A stretch of 64,000 nt of DNA. It comes from Gynuella sunshinyii YC6258 (GTDB taxonomy: Bacteria > Pseudomonadota > Gammaproteobacteria > Pseudomonadales > Natronospirillaceae). Below are positions 43,610 to 52,005 of this stretch, piece after piece (the first letter of the stretch is position 1; each line of letters begins with the position of its first letter). The notes beneath the pieces are model-generated. The model saw nothing but the letters and a program-made list of their open reading frames with translations, was not told the DNA's origin and searched no databases. A program made the translations under genes and the position numbers. The stretch is taken from the NCBI RefSeq assembly GCF_000940805.1, contig NZ_CP007142.1, positions 3,572,593-3,636,592 of the forward strand, read 5' to 3'.

Positions 43610-43957
43610 ATGAATAATAGTTTGAACCTACTATTTATCTGTAGTCGCAACCAATGGCGAAGTCCTACTGGCGAGGAAATCTGGAAAAAACGCCCCGGTT
43701 TCAATTCTCGTTCAGCAGGCACGAGCCCAAATGCTAGAAAAACTGTTGGCCCAGCGGATATCCGCTGGGCTGACTATATATTTGTCATGGAAAAGAAGCA
43801 TAAAAATAGGCTTTTGGCTGAGTTCACTCGCATGATGGATCACAAGCCTCTGTTTGTGTTGGACATTCCTGATGAATACAAATTTATGGATCCAGAGTTA
43901 ATTGATGAACTTGACAGTAAAGTCTCTGAAATCTTGGATCGAGAGGCAAACACTTAA
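43610..43957 (+). CDS. Low-molecular-weight phosphotyrosine phosphatase-like protein (cassette)
   Basis: 115 aa from ATG 43610 (MNNSLNLLFICSRNQWRSP). The loop CSRNQWRS fits Cx5R of LMW-PTP folds, followed by RSAGTSPNARK, WADYIFVMEKKHKNRL and VLDIPDEYKFMDPELID. It belongs to the short LMW-PTP-like group whose substrates are not known. Its start is 13 bases after the RAYT remnant, so the original upstream cassette junction is lost. An attC follows. Confidence 0.8.
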   Translation: MNNSLNLLFICSRNQWRSPTGEEIWKKRPGFNSRSAGTSPNARKTVGPADIRWADYIFVMEKKHKNRLLAEFTRMMDHKPLFVLDIPDEYKFMDPELIDELDSKVSEILDREANT

Positions 43958-44007
43958 CAAATGGTTCAAATTGATGCCTGGCGGTGCAATTTAACCAAGC
44001 GTTAGGC
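43952..44007 (+). other. attC site 23
   Basis: ACTTAAC ... GTTAGGC, 56 bases, arms GGTTCAAATTG / CAATTTAACC. Confidence 0.85.
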
Positions 44008-44019
44008 TAGGGAGGGATC

Positions 44020-44952
44020 GTGATCGAACGCATCGCATTCGTAAAAACTGGATGGTCTGAAGAATATGCAGGTGGCCCTGTTGTTGGAAGGCACGCTCAT
44101 ATATCAGAGTTTGAGGAAGCACATGAGCGTTTTAACTTCTTACAAGCACCAACCCAAAAGTTTTATGCTTACCTTCCACCGATTGGTCGAAACTTTCGTC
44201 CACCACAACCAAAAGAAACAAATGGTTGGCTTGTTATTTTTGTTTCCGCCAGAAACGGTAATGGGCCTTTAACTGTAGTTGGTTGGTATGAAAACGCGTT
44301 ATTTGAACGTGAATACCAAGAAAGACCAGAATACGATTCAGGCAATGACTTTGAAACTGATGTTGATGGCAACAATTATGTATATTGTGTAAGAGCCACT
44401 ACAGCCCACCTAATCCCCGTCGCAAACAGAAGAATTGTTGTCTCTGGTGATCACTTTAAACGAACCCCGATAATTTATGCCAGAGGAAATGGACAAGATG
44501 ATGAATGGAGGCAGGAGCTAGCTGTAATTGCAGAGGAGATCGTAGCTGATTCAGGGCTAGAGGATTTACCAGAATTAAGGCCCATATTTAACTTTCCAGA
44601 CGCCGAGCATAGAAAAAAAGTAGAGCAGGCCGCTATAGAAAAAGCAATCAAATATCTAAAAGGCAAGAAATACAAAGTCACCGACAGGCAAAAGGATAAT
44701 TGTGGTTACGATTTGCTTGCAAAAAGAAAGAGTATGCCAAATGAACTTCACATTGAAGTCAAAGGTACTAGTTATGATGAGATGCGATTTTTCATGTCAC
44801 GCAATGAAAAGCAATATATGCCAAACCCCAAGTGGCGATTAGTGATTGTAACTAGTGCACTAGATAATCCAAAGGTATCTATATTGACAGCAAGCGAAGT
44901 CCATAAAACGTTTGAGTTTAGTGCATTGTCATGGGAGGCAGTGTTGAAGTGA
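44020..44952 (+). CDS. DUF3883 nuclease-like protein (cassette)
   Basis: 310 aa from GTG 44020, with GGAGGG 4-9 bases upstream. The N-terminal 190 residues (RNGNGPLTVVGWYENALFERE) form an unassigned domain with a PUA/EVE-like feel. The C-terminal 110 have the DUF3883 pattern, DNCGYDLLAKRK then ELHIEVKGTS, the D...ExK arrangement of PD-(D/E)xK nucleases. DUF3883 is often found in restriction and anti-phage proteins, so a defence role is plausible but unproven. Flanked by attC 23 and 24. Confidence 0.75.
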   Translation: MIERIAFVKTGWSEEYAGGPVVGRHAHISEFEEAHERFNFLQAPTQKFYAYLPPIGRNFRPPQPKETNGWLVIFVSARNGNGPLTVVGWYENALFEREYQERPEYDSGNDFETDVDGNNYVYCVRATTAHLIPVANRRIVVSGDHFKRTPIIYARGNGQDDEWRQELAVIAEEIVADSGLEDLPELRPIFNFPDAEHRKKVEQAAIEKAIKYLKGKKYKVTDRQKDNCGYDLLAKRKSMPNELHIEVKGTSYDEMRFFMSRNEKQYMPNPKWRLVIVTSALDNPKVSILTASEVHKTFEFSALSWEAVLK

Positions 44953-44956
44953 AAAA

Positions 44957-45031
44957 GCCTAACACAAACGTCAACTCGGATAGCCTTCGTTGCTGCGGCT
45001 CCTCAGTCGCCCGGTTACGTTGGCGTTAGGT
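44957..45031 (+). other. attC site 24
   Basis: GCCTAAC ... GTTAGGT, 75 bases, arms ACAAACGTCAACTCGG / CCGGTTACGTTGGC. Confidence 0.8.
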
Positions 45032-45036
45032 GAAAT

Positions 45037-45213
45037 ATGAAGTTGAGCTCTAAGATAGGTCCTAGGTATCTTTTCCGGAATTGGAATTTTTGTGACAATT
45101 TCGTTTTTTTATGGTGTCGCCGCTACACCAAATATTTGCTCTGAAAATATGTCTGACGTAATACATTCTTCGGACCAAAATTTTAATCTGGTTGTAGAAC
45201 ATAAGAGGTGTTG
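45037..45213 (+). pseudogene. Broken cassette gene, secreted or membrane protein remnant
   Basis: Begins MKLSSKIGPRY at 45037, then needs a frameshift to continue as FSGIGIFVTISFFYGVAATP (membrane or signal segment) and SENMSDVIHSSDQNF to a TGA at 45213, where RAYT sequence begins. Too short and damaged to assign. Confidence 0.4.
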
Positions 45214-45745
45214 ATATCTGCGCTTATGCCGTAATGTCTAAGCATGTCCATGTGGTGCTGCATATCAATGTGCTCCAAAGCCAGCAATGGTCACCAGAAG
45301 GCGTTGTGATGCGATGGCATCTCACCGGCAGAGCAGCAGGCGTTTGAAGCCTTAGTGGCCCAGTGGTGGGAAACCCTGACCTCCATCAGTCGGTTTATGG
45401 CGGTGCTTAATGAAGGCATCGCCCGGCGTGCCAATGCCGAAGATCGCTGTACCGGTCGTTTCTGGGAGGGCAGGTTTAAGTCTCAAGCATTGCTCGACGA
45501 ACAGGCCGGCGTATGTGGATCTGAATCCCATTTGAGCCAGCATGGCTCTTAAAAGCCTGGCTCCTCAAATCGCCGGCTACGCCTTCAGGTTAGGCAGAAC
45601 TATATTTTTTGTTTGCTTTGGAACAAGATGTATATAGTTTGGTTTTGTAGTCACCCTGATTCATTCGATTTTTTTTGCAATGAAGTATCGAATCATCTTT
45701 GTCTTGTTTTTTTTATTTTAAAGTGTTTTAAAATGGGTGTCCTTT
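45213..45745 (+). mobile_element. RAYT element copy 4 (internally deleted)
   Basis: Starts within the transposase at GATATCTGCGCTTATGCCG, has the HUH region altered (SKHVHVV), lacks about 65 bases between GGCATC and TCACCGGCAG, and is cut again after LLDEQA. The 3' region and terminal TGGGTGTCCT (45734) remain. No functional frame. Confidence 0.85.
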
Positions 45746-45775
45746 TTTACTCCTGAATGGGCGGCTGATTGAGGC

Positions 45776-45782
45776 GTTAGGC
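45776..45782 (+). other. attC right core, remnant
   Basis: GTTAGGC preceded by CTGATTGAGGC. The rest of this attC was replaced by RAYT copy 4. It marks the left border of the ASCH cassette. Confidence 0.55.
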
Positions 45783-45793
45783 AGATTGAAAAA

Positions 45794-46216
45794 ATGGAAA
45801 AAGAAATCACCATCACCATCAACATAAAAAGCAACAACATTCCAATAGAATACTCCGATGGCAACACCCATATCGTTGGCCTGATGGACAAACCTTTTGG
45901 TGCCATAAAGTCTGGAAAAAAGACAGTTGAAATCCGTGCTAATAGTGATGAACGGCCTTTTGATTATTCCACAGTCAAAGCCAATCACACACTACGGTTT
46001 ATCAACGAAGAATCCGGCGAATCAATGGACACAAGAGTTGTTCGTGTCACTCATTACCCCAATGTAAAAGCCTTATTTGAAACGGAGGGTACAGAAAAAA
46101 CACTTTCTGTACCTTGGAGTGTTGAACAAGGAATTCAGCTTATTCATAGTTTTACTGGCTACAAAGAATGCATTGAGAAGCATGGAGTGTACGCAATAGA
46201 AATCTGGGTCATATAA
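45794..46216 (+). CDS. ASCH-domain (PUA-like) protein (cassette)
   Basis: 140 aa. MDKPFGAIKSGKKTVEIRAN, then LRFINEESGE, TRVVRVTHYPNVKALFETEG and the closing KHGVYAIEIWVI strand follow the ASCH/PUA-like beta-barrel pattern, which binds RNA or modified nucleosides. The lysine-containing SGKKTVEIR segment is the usual ASCH signature. Role here unknown. A left-half attC follows. Confidence 0.75.
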   Translation: MEKEITITINIKSNNIPIEYSDGNTHIVGLMDKPFGAIKSGKKTVEIRANSDERPFDYSTVKANHTLRFINEESGESMDTRVVRVTHYPNVKALFETEGTEKTLSVPWSVEQGIQLIHSFTGYKECIEKHGVYAIEIWVI

Positions 46217-46219
46217 TCT

Positions 46220-46262
46220 GCCTAACAAGGTGCAGCACTTCAGCCGCTGCGCGGCTCAGACC
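46220..46262 (+). other. attC site 25, right half lost
   Basis: GCCTAACAAGGTGCAGCAC begins a normal attC, but the right core is missing and IS1182-type transposase sequence takes over near 46265. This is the last cassette junction seen. Confidence 0.6.
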
Positions 46263-46264
46263 TT

Positions 46265-46444
46265 CTTACGCCTGGTACATTTGAATACGTGCTGCATTGC
46301 TTGATTGAACACGAACTGGACCTTTCAATTTTTCACCCTCATTACCAAAACGATCACAGCCGCCGCCAGGTTTATGGCCCCGCCATTTTATTAAAAATCA
46401 TTTTATTCGCTTACAGCACGGGCATTACCTCTAGCCGCTAAACT
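46265..46444 (+). pseudogene. IS1182-type transposase fragment
   Basis: Open frame reading TPGTFEYVLHCLIEHELD, LSIFHPHYQNDHSRRQ, VYGPAILLKIILFAYSTGI, TSSR then stop. This is the N-terminal DUF772 region of IS1182-like transposases. The next 160 bases carry faint, frameshifted continuation (CGRNIIFNVLAF). No ends are visible. Confidence 0.8.
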
Positions 46445-46606
46445 CCGTGGTGCTGCGGGCGCAACATTATATTTAATGTCCTGGCTTTTGACTGTTTTCT
46501 GGCATGTTATTGCCGGTACTCAGGTGTACCATGTTCGAGTTTCGGAGATGTCCGTGCGAGGAGGACATTTTGTTACTTCCCAATAGGGATTCATTGGAGA
46601 CATAAG

Positions 46607-47656
46607 ATGAAATGTGTTGTGTTGTTTATAATTGGTATTGTTCTAAGTCTTACTGCCCGGGCTGAGTGGGTTAATCCCAGCGAACGTTATGCGAAAGCCT
46701 ACACAGATTTTCTCGATGCTGTCTGTCCTGTTGTTCAGGATGACATTCACCATTTTGTGTATTTTTCCCGGGATCGGGAAGCGATTCATAATCATCCGCT
46801 CCTGACCAATTCGAGATTTGCAGGGGCTCAAATTATGTATTCATGGAAACAGCTTGAGCTTTCTAAAGGGCGCTATGATTTTTCGAATATACAGCAAGAC
46901 TATGACTATCTTGCCGCCCACGGGAAGCGACTGTTTGTCCAGCTTCAGGACGCCACGTTTGATCCAAAGTACAAGGCTGTTCCGGACTATTTGTTAACGG
47001 CGGAATATGATGGTGGAGTTACTCTTCAAAGAACTGATAGTGGTGAGCCAGAAGGGTGGGTTGCGAAGCGTTGGAACCCTGCTGTTCAGGCACGGTTTGC
47101 GCAGTTGCTTTTAGCGCTGGGCGCTGCTTTTGATGGAAAAATTGAAGGCATCAATTTGCAGGAATCGGCCATTGGGGTGTCTCAAGAGTTTGATCCTTCG
47201 TTTACACCAGTTTTGTATGTCGAATCACTTCAGATCAATATGTTGGCGCTTAAAAATGCTTTTCCTCACTCCACAACCATGCAGTACGCCAACTTTATGC
47301 CGGGAGAATGGTTGCCGTGGTAAGATAAAGGGTATTTGCGTTCGATTTATCAATATGGTGAACATATTGGGGTAGGGTTAGGGGCACCCGATTTAATGTT
47401 TCAGCGGAAGGCGCAGCTCAATCATGCGCTAGCCATGATGCACGAACACACATATCATGCTCCACTTGGGATTGCGGTACAGGACGGAAATTATATCGGG
47501 CAGACAGGGTCCAATGAAGTCGTTGCAGAACGAGAGAATCTGGTTCCTATGCTTCATGCCTTTGCGAAAGACTTTTTGAAAGTGAAGTATATGTTTTGGG
47601 TGAACCAGAAGCCGTATTTCGAACAAGATGTCTTGCCATGTTTTGTTTCGGAATAA
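46607..47656 (+). pseudogene. Secreted glycosidase-like protein, interrupted by one TAA
   Basis: A 350-codon frame with one in-frame stop (47321-47323) after GEWLPW, followed at once by DKGYLRSIYQYGEHIGVGLG. Signal peptide MKCVVLFIIGIVLSLTARA. TIM-barrel-like features are YSWKQLELSKGRYDFSNIQ, GKRLFVQLQDATFDPKY, IEGINLQESAIGVS and KYMFWVNQKPYFEQDV, which resemble clan-A-type glycoside hydrolases with a probable catalytic Glu in NLQES. AGGATTCATTGGAG lies upstream. Nothing else in the frame is damaged, so the stop is recent, or is read through. Confidence 0.7.
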
Positions 47657-47805
47657 GCGGGACATCACGAAGTTCACAATGTGAACAATCATGTCTAAGA
47701 AACTGCTATTCTGTCTTATTTTGGCATTTCCTTTGATCTCAATAGTCGAAGGTAATAGGATTTGAAATAGTTGGAAGGTTGTACCTTCCAATCGAGATCT
47801 AAGCC

Positions 47806-48273
47806 ATGAATGGTTATTATGATATTGAAGTTTTGTCGATAAATCTCATAAGAGTATTGATCGCTATTTATCTGATTAAAAAAGTATTAGGTGTCATTAT
47901 TAGCGGCAAGAATGTCTCTCCAATTGGATGGTATGTAGGCTCATATATCATCCGGTTTGTAGAACTGAATACAGATAAAAATGAAGATCCTGAAAGAAAA
48001 TTTACCGCCTGGGAAAATACAATACTGGTTCAGGCCGACAACCTGGAAGATGCTTACGATAAAGTCGTTGAGCAAGCTTGAAATCAGACACAACCTTATA
48101 AAGGCGGACCTGCGGGTACTCCTGTACAGTGGGTATTTGAAGGTGTAACTGAGCTTCTACCAATTTATGAGGCGTTTGAACATGGCTCTGAGATTATGTA
48201 TCGAGAGCATAATTCTATAAAGCTGAAACACTTGCGGAAGGCGATACGGCAGAGGCATGAGTTTCAGCAATAG
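47806..48273 (+). pseudogene. DUF4288-like protein, interrupted by one TGA
   Basis: The first 91 codons (MNGYYDIEVLSINLIRVLIA, GWYVGSYIIRFVEL, TAWENTILVQADNLEDAYDKVVEQA) end in TGA at 48079-48081. The same frame continues for 63 sensible codons (NQTQPYKGGPAGTPVQWVFEG, VTELLPIYEAF, EHGSEIMYREHN) to TAG at 48271. The WENTILVQA pattern fits DUF4288. A single point change would restore the frame. Confidence 0.65.
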
Positions 48274-48374
48274 TGTAAAAAACTGGCAAGTTTCGAAGTT
48301 CTACTTTGCTACAGAAACAGCCTTCGGCGATGGAGATATTAAGGTAGTTCGGGAGTATACCGATGAGGCACCCC

Positions 48375-48905
48375 ATGAAATTCAATTTCATTCCATTAGA
48401 AGAATCCCATCTCAGGCAGATGTTTATCTGGTTAAACACACCTTCTGTATCTGCTTGGTATGGGAAAGGTGAAGATTTTCATCGCTATGAAAATGTGCTG
48501 AATAAATATCTTCCACGAACGCGATCCGAAAGCAACATACATGCTTTTATTATTGGCTATCATTTGCAGAATATCGGGTACATTCAGAGTTATAGAATTT
48601 GTGATTTTCCGGAATATAATCGCTATGTCGGCGCAGATGAGCATGCTGTTGGAATTGACCTGTTTATCGGTGAGGGCAATTTTCTTCATCAGAGTTATGG
48701 ATGTCATATCGTTCGTCAATTTCTGGATGAAATTGCTTTTCAACTTCCTGGGATCGATACCTGTATTATTGGCCCGGATTCGAAGAATACCTCCGCAATC
48801 CGTGCCTATGAAAAAGCTGGTTTTAGCTACTGGAAAACAATTCAGCTTCAGGATGAATTTGAAACGGAGTATTTAATGAAATTTATAAAGGATAGGGATG
48901 ATTAA
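48375..48905 (+). CDS. Aminoglycoside 6'-N-acetyltransferase-like protein (GNAT)
   Basis: 176 aa from MKFNFIPLEESHLRQMFIWLN. The order NIGYIQSYRICDFPEYNRYVG, AVGIDLFIGEGNFLHQSYG and IIGPDSKNTSAIRAYEKAGF matches the AAC(6')/RimJ-like acetyltransferase group that includes AAC(6')-Ib. Whether it acts on aminoglycosides or a siderophore-type amine cannot be told from sequence. The ATG at 48375 is preferred over 48363 for fit to the family start. Confidence 0.75.
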   Translation: MKFNFIPLEESHLRQMFIWLNTPSVSAWYGKGEDFHRYENVLNKYLPRTRSESNIHAFIIGYHLQNIGYIQSYRICDFPEYNRYVGADEHAVGIDLFIGEGNFLHQSYGCHIVRQFLDEIAFQLPGIDTCIIGPDSKNTSAIRAYEKAGFSYWKTIQLQDEFETEYLMKFIKDRDD

Positions 48906-49022
48906 TGCATTCATAAGTCATAAAGTTACGGGAATTATTTGAGGTTGTCATTGCTAAAGGTGTTAAATTTTAATATGAACCTACGTCTGGAAACTCAAGA
49001 AAAATTAGGGAGGTCGTTAGAA

Positions 49023-49352
49023 ATGGAGACAGATAAAAGCCCAGAAGCATTTAAGTTAGCTCGTTCTAAAATTATGTATATTGAGGATAAGTCTGAAGGC
49101 ATTGACGGGAGCGCTCGTATCGGTAGAGTTTTCTTTTCAAAGTCAGGAAAAACTCTCTATTATCGCGGTCGAAAATTTCAAAGTCTGAAAGGAAGGGGTT
49201 TTAAAGCTAACTATTTCGATGTTGAAACTGGTAATCACTTTTGGATCTCAGGACCAAGAAAAGATAAAAATGACCGGCTCCATGGTGGTAACCAGGGTGT
49301 GGAAATCGATCAAGATGTTTACGAGGAATATGTTGAATATACCTCGTCTTAG
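49023..49352 (+). CDS. Small conserved protein of unknown function
   Basis: 109 aa from ATG 49023, GGGAGG 10 bases upstream. IMYIEDKSEGIDGSARIGRV, FFSKSGKTLYYRGRKFQSL and NYFDVETGNHFWISGPRKD are typical of a widespread small family that is often mislabelled as DXP synthase. It is too short for that enzyme and lacks thiamin motifs. Probably a single beta-rich domain. The frame is open further upstream, but the later start has the only good ribosome-binding site. Confidence 0.7.
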   Translation: METDKSPEAFKLARSKIMYIEDKSEGIDGSARIGRVFFSKSGKTLYYRGRKFQSLKGRGFKANYFDVETGNHFWISGPRKDKNDRLHGGNQGVEIDQDVYEEYVEYTSS

Positions 49353-49421
49353 CGTTTCTTATGGCCCTGATTAGCAGGGGTATGATTGCAATGCCATCCC
49401 CCTGCCTGTATCGATACCTAC

Positions 49422-50432
49422 TTACAATCCCTTGCTTTCCATTAACAACGCCAGGTCAATCAGGCGATTGGAAAATCCCCATTCGTTATCGTACCAGGCC
49501 AGGATTTTGACCATATTGCCGCCAATCACGAGTGTGGAAAGTCCATCTATAATGGATGACCGGGGATCGCCCTGATAGTCACTGGAAACCAAGGGTGCGT
49601 TGCTGTATCCGAGAATGCCTTGAAGGGGGCCCGACATGGCGGCGTCATAAAATGCAGTATTTATCTCTTTGATGGTCACTTCACGTTTCAGTGTCACAGA
49701 CAAATCAACGACCGATACCACTGGCACGGGTACTCGCAGTGAATATCCGGTCAGGCGTCCGTCCAGTTCGGGAATGACTTTGCCGATGGCTTTTGCTGCA
49801 CCGCTGGAATAGGGGACGATTGACAATGCAGCGGCCCGGGCTCCACGCAGATCTTTTTCTGGTTGGTCGTGCAGAGCCTGGCTGTTGGTGTAGGCATGAG
49901 TGGTATTCATTAGGCCATATTCGATACCAAAATTCTGATGCAGCACTTGAGCCGCAGGCGCTAGAGCATTGGTCGTACAGCTGCCATTACTGACGATGGT
50001 ATGAAGGGTGGGGTTGTAGAGGTCGTGATTAACGCCCATGACTATCGTCAGGTCTTCATTTTTCCCTGGCGCTGAGATGATGACCCGGCGGGCGCCACCT
50101 TCGGTGATGTGTAGTGCCGCCGTATTTCTGTCTGTAAAAAATCCGGTTGCTTCGATAACAATATCGACACCAACGCTACTCCATGGAATTGATCCTGGAT
50201 TTCTTTCAGAAAACACTCGAATGACCTGGTCGTCGATAAACAACTGTTTTTCATCACTTTTGACAGTTGCATTCAGTTTTCCCAATAGTGAATCGTATTG
50301 GAGCAGATGTGCCAGCGTTTCGCTGTCGGTTAAATCGTTAATGGCAACTACCTGAAAGTCCTGCCGGCCCAATGCTGCGCGTAACACATTTCTACCGATC
50401 CGGCCAAAGCCATTGATTCCTATCCTAACCAT
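49422..50432 (-). CDS. gap: Glyceraldehyde-3-phosphate dehydrogenase
   Basis: 336 aa, type I GAPDH: Rossmann start RIGINGFGRIGRNVLRAAL, INDLTDSETLAHLLQYDS, active site SNGSCTTN with catalytic Cys (usual SNASCTTN), HAYTNSQALHD, and the C-terminal SPxx-type AWYDNEWGFSNRL. It oxidises glyceraldehyde-3-phosphate with NAD in glycolysis. It stands 82 bases downstream of the GlxA-type regulator on the same strand. The INDLT form after beta-2 suggests NAD preference. The A-to-G change in SNGSC is conservative. Confidence 0.93.
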   Translation of the reverse strand: MVRIGINGFGRIGRNVLRAALGRQDFQVVAINDLTDSETLAHLLQYDSLLGKLNATVKSDEKQLFIDDQVIRVFSERNPGSIPWSSVGVDIVIEATGFFTDRNTAALHITEGGARRVIISAPGKNEDLTIVMGVNHDLYNPTLHTIVSNGSCTTNALAPAAQVLHQNFGIEYGLMNTTHAYTNSQALHDQPEKDLRGARAAALSIVPYSSGAAKAIGKVIPELDGRLTGYSLRVPVPVVSVVDLSVTLKREVTIKEINTAFYDAAMSGPLQGILGYSNAPLVSSDYQGDPRSSIIDGLSTLVIGGNMVKILAWYDNEWGFSNRLIDLALLMESKGL

Positions 50433-50514
50433 GATGTACCTCGTTTATGTCATTGAAGACAAGAGGCAATGTAACTCAATGGTAGTTTGGCATAAATGAC
50501 AATAAATGATCAAT

Positions 50515-51495
50515 TTAAGCCAAATTGCGCGAGCAGAACCGTTGGCGGTATTCCGTCGGGCTTATCTGAATGTTGCGTTCAAAGGTGCGGCGCAGATTAA
50601 GGCTGTTGCCAAATCCTGTGGCGATAGCGATCTGTTCGATTGCCATGGTGCTTTGTTCCAGGAACTGTCTGGCTGCATCGAGGCGGGCTTCTTCCACATA
50701 ACGGGCCGGAGTGGTGCCGGTTTCACGGGTAAACACACGGGTAAAGTTGCGTGGACTCATGGCAACCCGGCTGGCAAGATTTTCTACCGACAGGTCAGCA
50801 GTCAGGTGCTCCATGATCCAGGACTGTAACTCGCGTATCGGGCCTGGCTGTAATGCCTGGTTGGCAAGGTGGCGGCTGAATTGTGATTGACCGCCCGGTC
50901 GGCGCAGGTACATGACCAGATCCTGGGCCACATCCCGAGCCAGGGCAAAACCGTAATCCGCTTCCACCAAAGCCAGTACCAAATCGAAACCGGAAGTGAC
51001 GCCAGCGGATGTCCATACTGGGCCATCTTCAATATAAATGGGGCCTCTCTTGACGATAACCTTCGGAAAACGCGATTGCAGAGTATCCAACAACCGCCAG
51101 TGGGTGGTGGCTTTGCGTCCGTCCAGGATTCCAGCCTGCGCCAGTAATAGCGCACCACCGCAAACGGAAACGACACGTTTGGCGTGGGGAGCGGCGGCTT
51201 GCAGCCATTCGACCAGATTGTCATCTTCGGCTCGGTTCAAACCTCTGCCAGTCACCAGGATGGTGTCGCGTGGTTGTTCGGGTTCCAGTTCGCAAAGGCT
51301 GTAGTCTGCCACCAGACTGACTTTGGCGCGCCCATGAGCAAGACGATGGGGCTGTGTTGTGACGATGACAGACTGATAGAGCAGAGCCGGACTTTCCTCA
51401 GGTTTTAGCTGATTGGCCTGTTCAAGGATGTCGGCGATACCTACGGCTTCAAGCAAGATGCCGCCAGTGGGAACGATGATTACAAATGTATGCAT
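50515..51495 (-). CDS. GlxA/FtrA family transcriptional regulator (DJ-1/PfpI plus AraC)
   Basis: 326 aa. The N-terminal DJ-1/PfpI-like domain has the nucleophile elbow in VVSVCGGALLLAQAG and IYIEDGPVWTSAGVTSGFDL. The C-terminal AraC-type double HTH covers ENLASRVAMSPRNFTRVFTR and IEQIAIATGFGNSLNLRRTF. Such regulators often sense small nitrogen compounds. The target is unknown here; gap downstream could be one. Confidence 0.9.
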   Translation of the reverse strand: MHTFVIIVPTGGILLEAVGIADILEQANQLKPEESPALLYQSVIVTTQPHRLAHGRAKVSLVADYSLCELEPEQPRDTILVTGRGLNRAEDDNLVEWLQAAAPHAKRVVSVCGGALLLAQAGILDGRKATTHWRLLDTLQSRFPKVIVKRGPIYIEDGPVWTSAGVTSGFDLVLALVEADYGFALARDVAQDLVMYLRRPGGQSQFSRHLANQALQPGPIRELQSWIMEHLTADLSVENLASRVAMSPRNFTRVFTRETGTTPARYVEEARLDAARQFLEQSTMAIEQIAIATGFGNSLNLRRTFERNIQISPTEYRQRFCSRNLA

Positions 51496-52005
51496 GCTAC
51501 GTCCGGATATGGTTTGGCATAAAAATATCTATAAGACAAATTAAGTCAAGTTTTATGATTGATATTGTGTATTGACTCTGCCTCAAAACAAATGGCCGGG
51601 GTTGTTATAAATGCTGAGTTCATAAATAAAAAACGCGTCAGAATGAGCATAACGGTGGTTTAAATGGGGAAGTGATTGTGGGGATATTTCTGATGAAATT
51701 TTCATGCTAACTGAGTGAAAGTCCTTTATGAATGATGGATCGTCGCACTGTAAAAAGTGAGGTGAAATTTCTATGAGTCCGCCCTTTTAATATTTATACC
51801 GTTATCTTGAGTGAGTTGGTTTTTATTTGCCCAATCAACCAGCGCTGAAAAAAAAGAAACATTTCCAGAAATATGAGCGGGTCATTTTTGCCGAAAGTCT
51901 ATTTTAAAATCGAAAGTACTATTGTGTGCATTTAACAAATTCGTTAGAAGTTTGTGCGACAGGTTGTATCTAGATTGTCCACAACAATAATTTCGGAGAA
52001 TCAAT
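51496..52005. other. 510-bp intergenic region
   Basis: AT-rich with no gene seen. It carries one copy of the dispersed TTATACCGTTATCTTG motif (about 51791) and, just before the next gene, CGGAG about 8 bases from its ATG. Confidence 0.6.

Noticed and set aside
49012-49022. attC core (GTTAGAA) before the small gene at 49023
   Set aside because: No paired left half with TAAC and no stem arms are visible, so it is not reported as an attC.
49381-49410. Rho-independent terminator after gap
   Set aside because: GCAGGGG / CCCCTGC can pair, but the loop is about 18 bases and no T-run follows.
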